The position numbers were made by a program, and so were the translations under genes. DNA of 37,186 bases, from NCBI GenBank assembly GCA_003152695.1, contig PMAT01000111.1, forward strand, positions 1,141 to 38,326, read 5' to 3'. The first letter of the stretch is position 1. The number at the start of each line of letters is the position of its first letter. The DNA comes from Acidobacteriaceae bacterium. Its GTDB lineage: Bacteria > Acidobacteriota > Terriglobia > Terriglobales > Acidobacteriaceae. Below the pieces are notes generated by a model, which was given only the letters and a program-made list of their open reading frames with translations, searched no databases and had not been told where the DNA came from. Positions 7,605-16,494 of this stretch are shown piece by piece.

Positions 7605-8594
7605 ATGGAATTACGCAAGGACCCCATTACGCGCTCCTGGGTCATTTGTGGCGACGAGCCCGAAGCGGCCGCCTCGCCTGACTCCTTCTGCCCCTTCTGC
7701 CCCGAATCTGGCCTGCCGCTGCAGGTGGTCGCCACCGCGCCGACCGTGAATGGCATTCCCTGGTCGGCGCGCGCCGTGGTCCATCCTCATCCCCTGTACG
7801 GAATCGATGGCGAGCCGTCACGCACGGGCAACGGTTTGTATGACAAGATGCGCCCGGTTGGCGCCCACGAAGTGATCGTCGAAAATGCCCGCCACGACCG
7901 CCATTTGTGGAACGCCGACGACCGCGAAATCGAGGAGTACCTGGCGCTCTGCGCCCAACGTATCCAGGACTTGAAGGGCGACGTCCGTTTCAAATACGTC
8001 AGCGTCTTCAAGAATTTCGGTCCGCAGTCGGGGCAGGAGTTTGACCATCCTACCTCGGAGGTCGTGGCTACCACGTTTGTTCCGCGGCGGGTCCTGTACG
8101 AGTTGCGGGCGGCGCGGCAACACTACCAGGTGAAGGAGCGCTGCGTCTTTTGCGACATTCTGCACCAGGAGCAGGAACAGAAGCTGCGCGTCATCGAGCT
8201 CCGCGGCGACTACATCGCCTGCTGTCCTTACGCTCCGCGGGTGCCCTACGAAACCTGGATTGCGCCCCACACCCACGAAGCCTACTTCGAGCGCATGGCG
8301 CTGAAGTCAGGAGCCATCCGCGACCTGGCGGCCCTGCTGCGGCGCACCCTGTACCGCATTCGCACCATCGCCGATGGCTTCCACATGGTGCTGCATACTT
8401 CGCCCAACACCATGCACCGCTCGGAGACGCTCGGGTTTTGGAAGACCATACAGGACGACTATCACTGGCACATCGAGATCTTGCCCATCCTCGGCGCCAA
8501 GGCAAAGTCCTACACCTTCAAGGAGGTGTACTACTCGCCCGTCAGCTCGGAGACGTCGGCGGCCATCCTGCGCGAGCGGCCGACCGAGCGGTAG
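7605..8594 (+). CDS. galT: GalT-like galactose-1-phosphate uridylyltransferase family protein with altered HPH motif
   Basis: A 329-residue member of the GalT branch of the HIT superfamily, whose known members transfer nucleotidyl groups between sugar phosphates. Seen: N-terminal RKDPITRSWVI, zinc-type CPFC (residues about 28-31), a second CVFC, LHTSP and the C-terminal-half YHWHIEILP. The nucleophile motif normally reads His-Pro-His-Ser/Gly-Gln, but here the DNA at about 8045-8060 reads Asp-His-Pro-Thr-Ser-Glu, so the second His and the Gln are gone. The length and all other motifs are intact, so the protein is folded and kept. Its activity may be altered, or it may use the C-terminal-half histidines. 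The function is therefore GalT-like rather than proven GalT. A small gene follows 41 bases downstream. Confidence 0.8.
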   Translation: MELRKDPITRSWVICGDEPEAAASPDSFCPFCPESGLPLQVVATAPTVNGIPWSARAVVHPHPLYGIDGEPSRTGNGLYDKMRPVGAHEVIVENARHDRHLWNADDREIEEYLALCAQRIQDLKGDVRFKYVSVFKNFGPQSGQEFDHPTSEVVATTFVPRRVLYELRAARQHYQVKERCVFCDILHQEQEQKLRVIELRGDYIACCPYAPRVPYETWIAPHTHEAYFERMALKSGAIRDLAALLRRTLYRIRTIADGFHMVLHTSPNTMHRSETLGFWKTIQDDYHWHIEILPILGAKAKSYTFKEVYYSPVSSETSAAILRERPTER

Positions 8595-8635
8595 CCGCGG
8601 ACGGACTAGAATATGCCTTCGCTGGCAAACCACGT

Positions 8636-8998
8636 ATGACCATCCGCCGCGTCAAAACCTATACCGGACAGACCGGCTACGTTTACCAGTACTACTTCGT
8701 CGGCAAGCGGCCCGCCATCGACAGCGATCCCGAAGCCCCCTCCACTGAATTCATCTTCGACGTGACTTCGGACCGCAAGACAATTTTCGCGGTCAGCATC
8801 TTTCTGCACCCGGAGGCGCTCTCCGCCTGGGCGGCGGGCCGGGGCCGCACCCTCAGCGAGTCGGAACAGTATGCGGCGGTGAAGCTGCGCCTGATGCAAG
8901 CCTTCGACGAGATTCTCGACATGCTTAACCATGGCCGCCGCTTGCGCCTTGAGGTGGACGAACTGCCGGTGTTGCTGGACTCGATCGGAGTGGAATAG
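8636..8998 (+). CDS. Small conserved-looking cytoplasmic protein, function unknown
   Basis: 120 residues starting MTIRRVKTYTGQTGYVYQYY. There is no signal peptide or membrane segment. The first half looks beta-rich (FIFDVTSDRKTIFAVSIFLH), and the second half is an amphipathic helix pair (SESEQYAAVKLRLMQAFDEI) ending LPVLLDSIGVE. I do not recognise a named family. The frame is open upstream through the end of galT, but the ATG at 8636 is the first start outside that gene and falls where protein-like composition begins. It lies 41 bases after galT on the same strand, so it is probably cotranscribed; a TAGAAT box just upstream could give an extra promoter. Confidence 0.7.
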   Translation: MTIRRVKTYTGQTGYVYQYYFVGKRPAIDSDPEAPSTEFIFDVTSDRKTIFAVSIFLHPEALSAWAAGRGRTLSESEQYAAVKLRLMQAFDEILDMLNHGRRLRLEVDELPVLLDSIGVE

Positions 8999-9114
8999 CG
9001 CTACAATCGTTGCAGCTAACGCCTTCTGATGGCTTGCGTCCAATCGAAGCAGAAGTGGGGCGGACGAAGCCTTAGCGCAGAGAGGCGCTGGTTTCCGAGG
9101 GTGGGGAATTCCTG

Positions 9115-9771
9115 ATGTTCACGCAGACTCAGTGGCCCGGTCGCCAGCGATGGAATCGTGCTCTGCTCGCTTCCTTCGCAGTCCACTGCCTGCTTCTGTT
9201 TCTGCTCGTCCATCGCGGCGCTGCGATTTTTGTTACTCCTTCTGACGTTGACCTGGGAATTAAGGGATCTTCCGGATCGACATCCATCGTTTACCTTGCG
9301 CCTGTGGGACCCGAGAAGACGCAGGCACCGCGGGACGAGCAACGGCCAGAACTGCGCGCTGCGCTGGCGCCCAAGCCGAACCCGCACAAGTCTGACACGA
9401 AGAGCCGGCAAACGGTTCAACCCACGCGGGACGATGCGCCCGAGCAGACCGCGCGCGGCGGTTCTCCTTACGGGCGCGTGCCCGGCTCGCCGCTTACCGG
9501 AGATGAAGTGGTGCCCGCGCTGCCGGAAGTTTTTCCCGATCCTCCGGTCTCGCGCTCCGACATCCCTGCGGGCGTGCAAGGCGATGTGATCGTCGAGGTC
9601 ACGATTGACGCGCAAGGAAACGTGGTCCAAACCAAACTGCTGCAAGGCATCGGATACGGCATTGAGCAAAAAGTGCTTTCCGTGTTGCCGCGCTGGCACT
9701 TTCGCCCGGCCTCGAAGGATGGGGTCACCATCGCCTCGCAGCACATCGTGTACTTCCACTACCCCAGCTAG
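9115..9771 (+). CDS. TonB-like energy transducer
   Basis: 218 residues with classic TonB layout. A short cytoplasmic N-terminus and one membrane anchor (residues about 16-40, LLASFAVHCLLLFLLVHRGA) come first. A Pro/Lys/Arg-rich periplasmic linker follows (about 60-140). The C-terminal TonB domain (about 145-218) carries GDVIVEVTIDAQGNVVQTKL and RWHFRPASKDG, as in TonB family C-terminal folds. Such proteins carry proton-motive force from ExbB/ExbD to outer-membrane receptors, but no exbBD or receptor gene is nearby, so the partner is unknown. The anchor histidine that contacts ExbB in true TonB is matched by the His in SFAVHCLLL. Confidence 0.85.
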   Translation: MFTQTQWPGRQRWNRALLASFAVHCLLLFLLVHRGAAIFVTPSDVDLGIKGSSGSTSIVYLAPVGPEKTQAPRDEQRPELRAALAPKPNPHKSDTKSRQTVQPTRDDAPEQTARGGSPYGRVPGSPLTGDEVVPALPEVFPDPPVSRSDIPAGVQGDVIVEVTIDAQGNVVQTKLLQGIGYGIEQKVLSVLPRWHFRPASKDGVTIASQHIVYFHYPS

Positions 9772-9816
9772 AGGAGCCGCTTCTGCCTTTCTGCTTCCCG
9801 CAGTGGCCAACGCCTT

Positions 9817-9880
9817 TGTGACACAGGTCACACCCGGACGTGATAACTATACTGCTCCCTCTACGCCATCCCGTTATACT
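9817..9880 (+). promoter_or_regulatory. Perfect CRP/FNR-type operator and promoter upstream of the heme operon
   Basis: TGTGA-CACAGG-TCACA at 9817-9832 matches both half-sites of the CRP (CAP) consensus exactly. A TATACT box at 9875-9880 would place transcription near 9887, putting the operator centre at about -62, the class I activator position; no good -35 is present, as expected for an activator-dependent promoter. A second TATACT lies at 9848-9853. The nearest gene is hemX. Recognition by a CRP/FNR-family regulator is inference. Confidence 0.55.
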
Positions 9881-9919
9881 TATCTGTAGCAGAAAGAATC
9901 GAGCCTAAGCATTACAATC

Positions 9920-10741
9920 GTGGGGTTTATGCCGTTAATCTGGCTCCGAGTCGCGGTCGTTTGTTATGGCGTGGGGCTGCTCTATTCGCTGCTCCTGCTC
10001 AGCAAGCGAGGCAACGTTCTGGCCAAGGTGGTAGAGCCGGCCGTGGGGCTGGGGCTTATCTTCCACTTCGTTTCTCTGGTCGAGTCCACCGTCCTGATCG
10101 GTCATCTTTCGCTGGCTTCGATCCACTACTCGGAATCCATCCTGGCGTTCCTGGCCATGGTGGTGTTCTTCGTCTTCTTCGTGGGCTATCGCACCGTCTC
10201 GCCGGGCGTCGTAATCTTCCCCATCGTTTTCATTTTGACCTTCGCCTCGGCCATCGGACAGAAGCCGGTCACGTTGAGCTCGCCGCTGCTGCGCAGTGGT
10301 TGGATCTTCGTGCATGTGGTGCTCATCTTCACCGGCTACGCCGGGCTGTTCCTCAGCTTTGGCGCCAGTTTGCTCTACCTGGTGCAGGAGCGGGCGTTAA
10401 AGTCCAAGCGTCCGGCGCCGCTGCTTACCTGGCTGCCTCCGTTGCAGACCATTGACGAAATCTGCTATCGCTCGTTGCTCTTCGGTTTCCCGTTTATGAC
10501 GCTGGGGCTAATCGCGGGTTCCGTGCTGGCCATCGACAAGTATGGCCCGCTGTTCTTTTACGATCCGAAGATCTTGTTGTCGTTCACCATGTGGGCGGTG
10601 TACATGCTGCTGCTGTACACCCGCTGGAGTTCCGGATGGCGCGGCCGCCGCGCGGCGTTTCTGGCGACCTTTGCCTTCATTATCGCCTTAGGCGCATGGG
10701 CGGCGAATAGTTTCAGCCGTACGCACAGGTTTCTTTCATGA
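9920..10741 (+). CDS. hemX: HemX/CcsA-family membrane protein (cytochrome assembly type)
   Basis: 273 residues with about eight transmembrane helices, matching the cytochrome c assembly (CcsA/CcmC/HemX) family. Conserved features include a His in SIHYSESILAFLAM and another in SGWIFVHVVLIFTGYAGLFLSF. A diverged version of the tryptophan-rich loop (DKYGPLFFYDPKILLSFTMW) keeps the Asp-Pro-Lys but lacks the WGxxW core of true heme-delivery proteins. That, and its place directly before hemA, fit HemX, which in Bacillus affects GluTR level, rather than CcsA. The start is GTG at 9920; an in-frame ATG at 9929 is the alternative. It overlaps hemA by 4 bases (ATGA), so translation is coupled. Confidence 0.82.
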   Translation: MGFMPLIWLRVAVVCYGVGLLYSLLLLSKRGNVLAKVVEPAVGLGLIFHFVSLVESTVLIGHLSLASIHYSESILAFLAMVVFFVFFVGYRTVSPGVVIFPIVFILTFASAIGQKPVTLSSPLLRSGWIFVHVVLIFTGYAGLFLSFGASLLYLVQERALKSKRPAPLLTWLPPLQTIDEICYRSLLFGFPFMTLGLIAGSVLAIDKYGPLFFYDPKILLSFTMWAVYMLLLYTRWSSGWRGRRAAFLATFAFIIALGAWAANSFSRTHRFLS

Positions 10742-12060
10742 ACTTCGTCGTCATCGGCGTGAACCACCAGACCGCACCGGTCGAAGTGCGCGAGCAGTTT
10801 GCCATTCCCGAGGCGCGGCTGGCGGAAGCGGTCAAGTCGCTGGCAGCCTATCCCGGCATCGAGGAGGGCATGATCGTCTCCACCTGCAACCGGGTGGAGA
10901 TGTTGGCCCGCACCACCAACGGTTCCGCCGATCTGCAGGGTTTCTTGCGCCAGCTTTACGGCTTCGATCCCGAGCCCTATCGCAAGTATTTGTACGAACA
11001 TCACTCGCGCGATGCGGTGCGCCATATTTTTCGCGTGGCCTCGAGCCTGGATTCCATGATTGTGGGCGAGCCCCAAATCCTGGGACAGGTCAAGGAGGCT
11101 TACGCCACAGCGCGCGCGGTGGGCGCGGTCAACTCGCAACTCGATGCGTTGCTGACTCGTTCCTTCGCCGTCGCCAAACGCGTGCGGAACGAGACCGCGG
11201 TTGCCACCTCAGCAGTATCCATCGCGTCGGTGGCCGTGGACTTGGCCAAGAAGATCTTTGGCAACTTGCAGGGCACGAGCGTTTACCTGGTAGGCGCCGG
11301 CAAGATGTGCGAACTGGCTGCCCGCCATTTGCTGGCGCATGGCGCCACGCAGATCTACGTTGCCAACCGCACCTTCGAGCGGGCTGCGGCGCTGGCGAAA
11401 AAGTTCAACGGCACGGCGATCCCATTCGAAAGGCTTTACGAGACCGTGCCCAATGCCGACATCGTCATCAGTTCCACGGGCGCGCCCCACGCCATCTTCC
11501 GCAAGGAGCACGGCGAAAGATTCCTGAGCCAGCGCCGCAACCGTCCCATGTTCTTCATCGACATCGCGGTGCCGCGCGATATTGATCCGGAGCTGAACAA
11601 GCTGGACGGCATCTTCGTTTACGACATCGATGACCTGCAGCAGGTGGTTTCATCGCACATTGCCGATCGCAGGACCGAAGCTGACCGCGCCGAAGCCATC
11701 GTGCAGCTGGAAGTGGACAAGTTCGAATCGCGGCTGCAAACACTCGATGTCGTGCCTACCATCGTTTCGCTGCAGGAGCACCTGGAAACGGTTCGCCAGG
11801 CTGAGATAGACCGGGTACGCGGCCGGCTGGGAGCGCTCTCGCCCGAACAGGAACTGGCGGTGGAAGCGCTGTCACGCGGCATCATCAATAAAATTATGCA
11901 CACGCCCATTACTACCCTCAAGAGTGCGGCCCGCGAATCGTCGGAAGCCACCACCGTGGTCGATCTAGTGCGCAAGCTCTTCGGCCTGCGCGATCCCAGA
12001 AAACCCGCCGACGAAGATGCCACCACAGTGAGCGCTGGAAAACCGGGAGCGCGAAACTGA
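10738..12060 (+). CDS. hemA: Glutamyl-tRNA reductase
   Basis: 440 residues, the normal length. The enzyme reduces glutamyl-tRNA to glutamate-1-semialdehyde, the first committed step of C5 heme synthesis. The catalytic Cys is residue 50 in STCNRVE, and the family signature [20 protein letters not shown] is near 100-120. An NADPH-binding Rossmann domain ([16 protein letters not shown]) follows around 183-198, with a C-terminal helical dimerisation domain. It begins inside the hemX stop (ATGA) and its TGA shares its last base with the hemC ATG, so it is the middle of a tightly coupled operon. Confidence 0.98.
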   Translation: MNFVVIGVNHQTAPVEVREQFAIPEARLAEAVKSLAAYPGIEEGMIVSTCNRVEMLARTTNGSADLQGFLRQLYGFDPEPYRKYLYEHHSRDAVRHIFRVASSLDSMIVGEPQILGQVKEAYATARAVGAVNSQLDALLTRSFAVAKRVRNETAVATSAVSIASVAVDLAKKIFGNLQGTSVYLVGAGKMCELAARHLLAHGATQIYVANRTFERAAALAKKFNGTAIPFERLYETVPNADIVISSTGAPHAIFRKEHGERFLSQRRNRPMFFIDIAVPRDIDPELNKLDGIFVYDIDDLQQVVSSHIADRRTEADRAEAIVQLEVDKFESRLQTLDVVPTIVSLQEHLETVRQAEIDRVRGRLGALSPEQELAVEALSRGIINKIMHTPITTLKSAARESSEATTVVDLVRKLFGLRDPRKPADEDATTVSAGKPGARN

Positions 12061-12995
12061 TGGCGCTCATCCGGATTGGTTCCCGCGGATCACAACTGGC
12101 GCTCTGGCAGGCCAATCACATCTCGGCGCTGCTGCGCGAGCGCGGCCACCAGGTCGAGCTCGAGATCATCAAGACTACGGGCGACAAAATCACCGACGTT
12201 GCCCTCGCCCAGGTCGGCACCAAGGGCATGTTCACCAAGGAGATCGAAGAGGCGCTGGCCGAAGGCCGGGTTGATGTCGCGGTGCATAGCCTTAAGGACC
12301 TGCCTACCCGGCTGCCCGCGGGATTCGAGCTGGTCGCCATCACCAAGCGGGTCAATCCGCGCGACGTGTTTCTGTCGGTCAAGTACGACAGCGTCAAAGC
12401 GCTGCCCCATGGGGCGCGCGTGGGTACCAGTAGCCTGCGCCGCCAGGCGCAGTTGAAGGCCTCGCGGCCCGACCTGGTGATTCATCCGCTGCGGGGCAAT
12501 GTTGACACGCGCATGCGCAAGCTGGAGGAAGGCGAGTACGATGCCATCATTCTGGCTGCCGCCGGACTGACACGGCTCGGCAAAACCGAACTGGTGAAGG
12601 AAGTCCTCTCGGAAGAATTCATGTGTCCTGCGGCGGGACAGGGCGCACTCGGCATCGAAATCCGCGAAGGCGATGTGGAGATGCGCGAACATCTCGTATT
12701 TCTCGACGACTCGGCGGCCCACGCTGCGACGACCTGCGAGCGCTCGTTGTTGAACAAGTTGGGCGGCGGATGCCAGGTACCGATTGGCGCGTTCGCTGAG
12801 ATGAAGGATGGCAAGTTGCAGCTAACTGCGATTGTTGCGCGTCCGGACGGCACGGAGGTTCTGCGCGAGCGGCAGAGCGGTAGTGACCCGGTTACGCTGG
12901 GCGAAAACGTAGGCGACACGTTGCTGCGCCGGGGCGCCACCAGGATTCTCGAAGATGTGTATGGTGCGGCCGCAGCCGTGGTACAGCAGCCGTAA
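12060..12995 (+). CDS. hemC: Porphobilinogen deaminase (hydroxymethylbilane synthase)
   Basis: 311 residues, typical length. It polymerises four porphobilinogens into hydroxymethylbilane on a dipyrromethane cofactor. Seen: [13 protein letters not shown] at the N-terminus, catalytic Asp near residue 80 in HSLKDLPT, the arginine-rich substrate site [11 protein letters not shown] (about 121-131), and the cofactor-attachment Cys238 in [10 protein letters not shown]. The ATG overlaps the last base of the hemA stop. The hemD gene follows after 179 bases of repeats, a break in an otherwise gapless operon. hemB and hemE are not in the window. Confidence 0.98.
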   Translation: MALIRIGSRGSQLALWQANHISALLRERGHQVELEIIKTTGDKITDVALAQVGTKGMFTKEIEEALAEGRVDVAVHSLKDLPTRLPAGFELVAITKRVNPRDVFLSVKYDSVKALPHGARVGTSSLRRQAQLKASRPDLVIHPLRGNVDTRMRKLEEGEYDAIILAAAGLTRLGKTELVKEVLSEEFMCPAAGQGALGIEIREGDVEMREHLVFLDDSAAHAATTCERSLLNKLGGGCQVPIGAFAEMKDGKLQLTAIVARPDGTEVLRERQSGSDPVTLGENVGDTLLRRGATRILEDVYGAAAAVVQQP

Positions 12996-13000
12996 GAAGC

Positions 13001-13060
13001 AGTTGCCAGTTGCCAGTTGCCAGTCGTCAGTAGTCAGTTGTTGGTAGTCAGCAGCCAGGT
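13001..13060. repeat. Heptamer tandem array between hemC and hemD
   Basis: About eight consecutive 7-base units: CAGTTGC three times, then CAGTCGT, CAGTAGT, CAGTTGT, TGGTAGT, CAGCAGC. The array begins 6 bases after the hemC stop codon. Confidence 0.9.
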
Positions 13061-13077
13061 TGCGAAGTGGTCATGGT

Positions 13078-13133
13078 GTCATCCTGAGCGGAGGCGGCGC
13101 TGGTTTTGCGACTCCGGAGTCGAAGGACCCCTA
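13078..13133. repeat. Dispersed palindromic repeat (GTCATCCTGAGCG...GTCGAAGGACC)
   Basis: The copy reads GTCATCCTGAGCGGAGGCGG, then after a few bases GACTCCGGAGTCGAAGGACC. It contains the perfect palindrome GACTCCGGAGTC. It sits inside the heme operon just after the heptamer array and just before hemD, so a folded RNA here could affect hemD expression. Confidence 0.75.
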
Positions 13134-13174
13134 CTTTGGCAAACAATCCTCGTACAAACATTTCTCGGAGCGTC

Positions 13175-13993
13175 TTGCCCCTGGCTGGATGCCGCATTCT
13201 GGTCTCGCGCGCGAGGAAGCAGGCGGGCGCTCTTTCGTCGGCGCTGCGCGAACTGGGCTGCCGGGTGATTGAGATTCCGTTTATCGAGATTCGCAAGCCC
13301 GTCTCCTATCAGCCGCTGGATTCCGCCTTGCGAAGTCTTGCCACTTACGATTGGTTAATTCTCACCAGCGTGAATGGCGTTGAGGCGCTGTTCGCACGCC
13401 TGGCAAAGAAGCAGGTCGATGTCTCAGCGCTGGCGCACTTGAAGATCGCCGCCATCGGCCCTGCAACCAGCAAAGCGATCGAACAACATGGCCTGCGCGT
13501 GGCGGTCACGCCGAAGGAATACGTAGCCGAGTCCGTCGTCGCTGCGCTGCGGCGCAGGGTGAAAGGGAAGCGGGTGCTGCTGGTGCGAGCCAAGATTGCG
13601 CGTGATGTTATCCCGCGCGAATTGCGCAAAGCCGGCGCCGAGGTCGATGTAGTCGAAGCTTACGAGACGGTCGCGCCCAAGTCGTCCGAGAAGCGGCTGC
13701 GTGCCCTATTGGCCAACCGGACACTGAGGCCGCACGCTATCACCTTCACCAGTTCCTCGACCGTGAAGAACTTCGTAGCGTTGCTGGGATTGCGCAGCGC
13801 GCGTGCCGCCTTGAAGAAGCCGGCGCGCTACCATGGCGGGCATACGGCATCCATCGGGCCCGTAACCTCCGCCACGCTGCGCGAGTTCGGATTGCCCGTG
13901 GACATCGAAGCCAAGGAATACACAATTCCAGGCCTGGTCGCGGCGATCATCAAAGAGAGAAATCGGATTCTGGGCGCGCAGCAAAAGAGCTGA
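13175..13993 (+). CDS. hemD: Uroporphyrinogen-III synthase
   Basis: About 272 residues, fitting the family. It cyclises hydroxymethylbilane with inversion of ring D. The family is poorly conserved, but the pattern is clear: RILVSRARKQAGALSSALRE at the start, YDWLILTSVNGVEALFARL (about 45-65), IAAIGPATSKAIEQHG, VLLVRAKIARDVIPRELRKAG, TFTSSSTVKNF and a final IGPVTSATLREFGLPVDIEA. The frame is open further left to an ATG at 13106, but that part is the dispersed repeat and not protein-like. A TTG at 13175 with GGAG just upstream, giving LPLAGCRILVSR, is the better start, though not certain. It is the last gene of the heme operon and converges on the S9 peptidase. Confidence 0.9.
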   Translation: MPLAGCRILVSRARKQAGALSSALRELGCRVIEIPFIEIRKPVSYQPLDSALRSLATYDWLILTSVNGVEALFARLAKKQVDVSALAHLKIAAIGPATSKAIEQHGLRVAVTPKEYVAESVVAALRRRVKGKRVLLVRAKIARDVIPRELRKAGAEVDVVEAYETVAPKSSEKRLRALLANRTLRPHAITFTSSSTVKNFVALLGLRSARAALKKPARYHGGHTASIGPVTSATLREFGLPVDIEAKEYTIPGLVAAIIKERNRILGAQQKS

Positions 13994-14003
13994 TAGCTGA
14001 CGG

Positions 14004-16001
14004 CTATTCATAAATCGAGCACCCGCATCCCGGCGACGGCACATGTACCTTGAGGAAATCCGAAACTCGCTGGTACGCATCAATCTGGTTCTCCACCCGC
14101 GCGAAGCCGTGACCTTCGTTTTCGTAAATCTTTAGCTGCACCGACCCGCCCCGTTTCTTGACAGCATCAGCCACCTGTTGCGCCTCTTCGTGCGGACAGC
14201 GTGGATCGTTGCCGCCCGCCAGCAGCAGCAGCGGGGCCTTGATGCGGTCCACGAAGTTGATCGGCGAGCGATCGTCGTACAGCGCTTTGTTCTTCACCGG
14301 ATCGCCCATGGTCGCCAGGTCGTACTCGCGCAGCAGGGGGTCTTCGTTGGCGATCTCCGTGGCCCAGTTCACAAACGGCACAATGGGCACGCCCGCGGCC
14401 CACATGTCGGGGGCCTTGGTCACCGCCATCATGCTCAAATAGCCGCCGTAGCTGCCGCCCATGACAATCAGTTTCTTGGGATCGACGAAGCCGCTCTTCT
14501 CGATCCACTGGGCCGCGTCGAGCACGTCGTGCAACTCGCCGCCGCCGGCGTCGCCGCGGTTGGCGTCGGTGAACTCCTTGCCGTATCCGGTTGAGCCGCG
14601 ATAGTTCGGCGCGATCACGAGATATCCCTGGTTCACGATGTACTGGACGAAGCGGTTGAACGAGTTGACCGTCTGCGCGGCCGGCCCGCCGTGGATGTAA
14701 ACGATCGCCGGAAACTTGCCGTTGCGCTGAATGTTGTTTGGCACATAGGCAAGCGCCGAGAGCGTCCACTTACCGTCGCGGCTGGGATAGTGCACTAAGT
14801 AAGGCTCAACCATGTCGGCGCTGTTTAAGCCTGCCACCAGCGAGTGCGTCACCTGCTGCGACTGCTTCGACGCGATGTCATAGACCCAAACATCGCTAGG
14901 GGCGTCGGCGCCGTTGTGGTAGTACGAAAGCTTCGACCCATCGCGGCTGTAGGGCAGGGGATTGCCGCCGAGCGAATTCACGCCCGGCTTCAGCGGCAAC
15001 GCGTCCGCGCGCCGGTTCGCCACGTCGTACAGATAAATGCCGGTGTCGCCGTCAACATTGGCCGTCCACGTCAGCGATTTGCCATCGGGCGAAAACGTTC
15101 CTGCACGGAGCCGCCATTTCTCGGCGGTCAACCAATCAATCTTCTTGTTTGCGATGTCGAGCAGGCCGACATTGTCGTAGCCGTTATGTGCGTCCGCAGT
15201 CATGAGGACCGTCTTGCCATCCGGCGAGATGGCATCCGCTTCGTAGGTATGTTCGCCCTCATGCTGCGTCAGATTTGTGCTCTCGCCGCTGGCCAGGTCG
15301 AGTACAAAGATGTTGGAGTCCTTACCGCTGGCGTGCGACTGCGTGAAAACCAGGAACTTGCCATCGCGCGAAAAAATAGGCTTCCAGTTGCTCAGTTCCT
15401 TGGGCGTGTTCTTGGTTAGATGGCAAACGTGGCGCGTGGCAACATCCATCAGCTCGATCTCAAAGGTCGAGCCGGTCTTGGACTTGGTGATGTAAGCAAG
15501 CTGCCGGCCGTCGGGCGACCACGTCGGATCTTCCTCCGCGCTCTCCGGAGAAGTCGTCAGGTTGACCACGTCGCCGCTCTTGGGCGACACCAGGAAGATG
15601 TCCCACTGCTCGTCGCCATCGTGATCTGAGATGAACGCGATCCAGGTCCCGTCGGGCGACCACACCGGCTGCGTCTGCCGCTGATCGCTGATGGTCAACT
15701 GCGTCGGCCATCCGCCGGTAGCCGGAACCAGCCAGAGATTGTTGCGTCCGCTGATGTTGGAGATGAACGCGATCTGCTTGCCGTCGGGCGACCACGTCGA
15801 GTCGCCGATCATCCGCGTCATGTAGAGCTTCTCGATGGAGAACGTCTGCATGTCGGCAACGGTCTTGCTCTGGAGCTTGGTGGGGTCGGTAATGGCTTGC
15901 GGCGCGGTGAGCGGTTGCTGGGCAAATGCGGTCAGAGTCATGGCGAGAACGATTGCGAACAGGGAAGTAATGAGTGTCAAGTTTCGGGTTTCCAGTTTCA
16001 T
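14004..16001 (-). CDS. Secreted S9 family peptidase (prolyl oligopeptidase / acylaminoacyl peptidase type)
   Basis: 665 residues with a signal peptide (residues about 8-27, LTLITSLFAIVLAMTLTAFA). Residues about 50-400 form a TolB/WD-like beta-propeller with repeated WSPDGKQIAF-type blades (SPDG occurs many times). The C-terminal alpha/beta hydrolase has the nucleophile Ser in GGSYGGY (about 517), Asp in AGGNDPRCP (about 598) and His in NEGHGFAR (about 632). Members clip short peptides from N-termini outside the cytoplasm. It is a single gene, convergent with hemD and divergent from a zincin gene only 35 bases away. The protein ends CGCSIYE, slightly beyond the usual end of the domain. Confidence 0.93.
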   Translation of the reverse strand: MKLETRNLTLITSLFAIVLAMTLTAFAQQPLTAPQAITDPTKLQSKTVADMQTFSIEKLYMTRMIGDSTWSPDGKQIAFISNISGRNNLWLVPATGGWPTQLTISDQRQTQPVWSPDGTWIAFISDHDGDEQWDIFLVSPKSGDVVNLTTSPESAEEDPTWSPDGRQLAYITKSKTGSTFEIELMDVATRHVCHLTKNTPKELSNWKPIFSRDGKFLVFTQSHASGKDSNIFVLDLASGESTNLTQHEGEHTYEADAISPDGKTVLMTADAHNGYDNVGLLDIANKKIDWLTAEKWRLRAGTFSPDGKSLTWTANVDGDTGIYLYDVANRRADALPLKPGVNSLGGNPLPYSRDGSKLSYYHNGADAPSDVWVYDIASKQSQQVTHSLVAGLNSADMVEPYLVHYPSRDGKWTLSALAYVPNNIQRNGKFPAIVYIHGGPAAQTVNSFNRFVQYIVNQGYLVIAPNYRGSTGYGKEFTDANRGDAGGGELHDVLDAAQWIEKSGFVDPKKLIVMGGSYGGYLSMMAVTKAPDMWAAGVPIVPFVNWATEIANEDPLLREYDLATMGDPVKNKALYDDRSPINFVDRIKAPLLLLAGGNDPRCPHEEAQQVADAVKKRGGSVQLKIYENEGHGFARVENQIDAYQRVSDFLKVHVPSPGCGCSIYE

Positions 16002-16036
16002 TGCTGGATTCTATTGTAGATTGTGTCGTGGGGCCC

Positions 16037-16393
16037 ATGAAGCGCGAAGAGTTTACCAAGCTGGTCGAAGAGGTGCTGGATTCTCTGCCGAAGGAGTTTC
16101 GCAGCCGGATCCGCAACGTCGCCGTTCTGGTCGAGGACCTGCCTCCAGACCAGAAACCACCCGAACCGGGCAAACCGACGCAGTTACGTCTGGGTCTCTT
16201 TCACGGCGTGCCCATGACCCACAAGAGCGTTTTCAACCTGGGGACAGGCCCTGACTACGTCGTGCTCTACCAGAAGAACATCGAGGCAATTTGTCCCAAC
16301 GACGCCGCAGTGCGCGAACAAGTTCGGCGCACGGTGATCCACGAATTCGGACACTACTTCGGAATGACGGAAGAGCAGTTGAGGGATGTGTAA
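16037..16393 (+). CDS. Small zincin-like metallopeptidase (DUF1025 / PF06262 type)
   Basis: 118 residues with a minimal metalloprotease fold. The zinc motif HEFGHYFG (HExxHxxG) is near residue 104-111, preceded by VRRTVI as in this family. The N-terminus MKREEFTKLVEEVLDSLPKE is typical of acidobacterial and actinobacterial members. No signal peptide or membrane segment is present, so it is cytoplasmic; natural substrates are not known. The ATG at 16037 is chosen because upstream in-frame sequence overlaps the divergent S9 promoter region and adds an uncharacteristic hydrophobic start. The Met-Thr-Glu-Glu-Gln tail after the zinc motif matches family ends. Confidence 0.88.
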   Translation: MKREEFTKLVEEVLDSLPKEFRSRIRNVAVLVEDLPPDQKPPEPGKPTQLRLGLFHGVPMTHKSVFNLGTGPDYVVLYQKNIEAICPNDAAVREQVRRTVIHEFGHYFGMTEEQLRDV

Positions 16394-16494
16394 GGAAGGG
16401 TACCTGGGTGGGCCTTGACGATCAGTTATTCCGCCCCGCGATCCTACTCATTCGAAAACCGCGAATGAGTTGGGTGCCCGACGATTTCTCGCCA

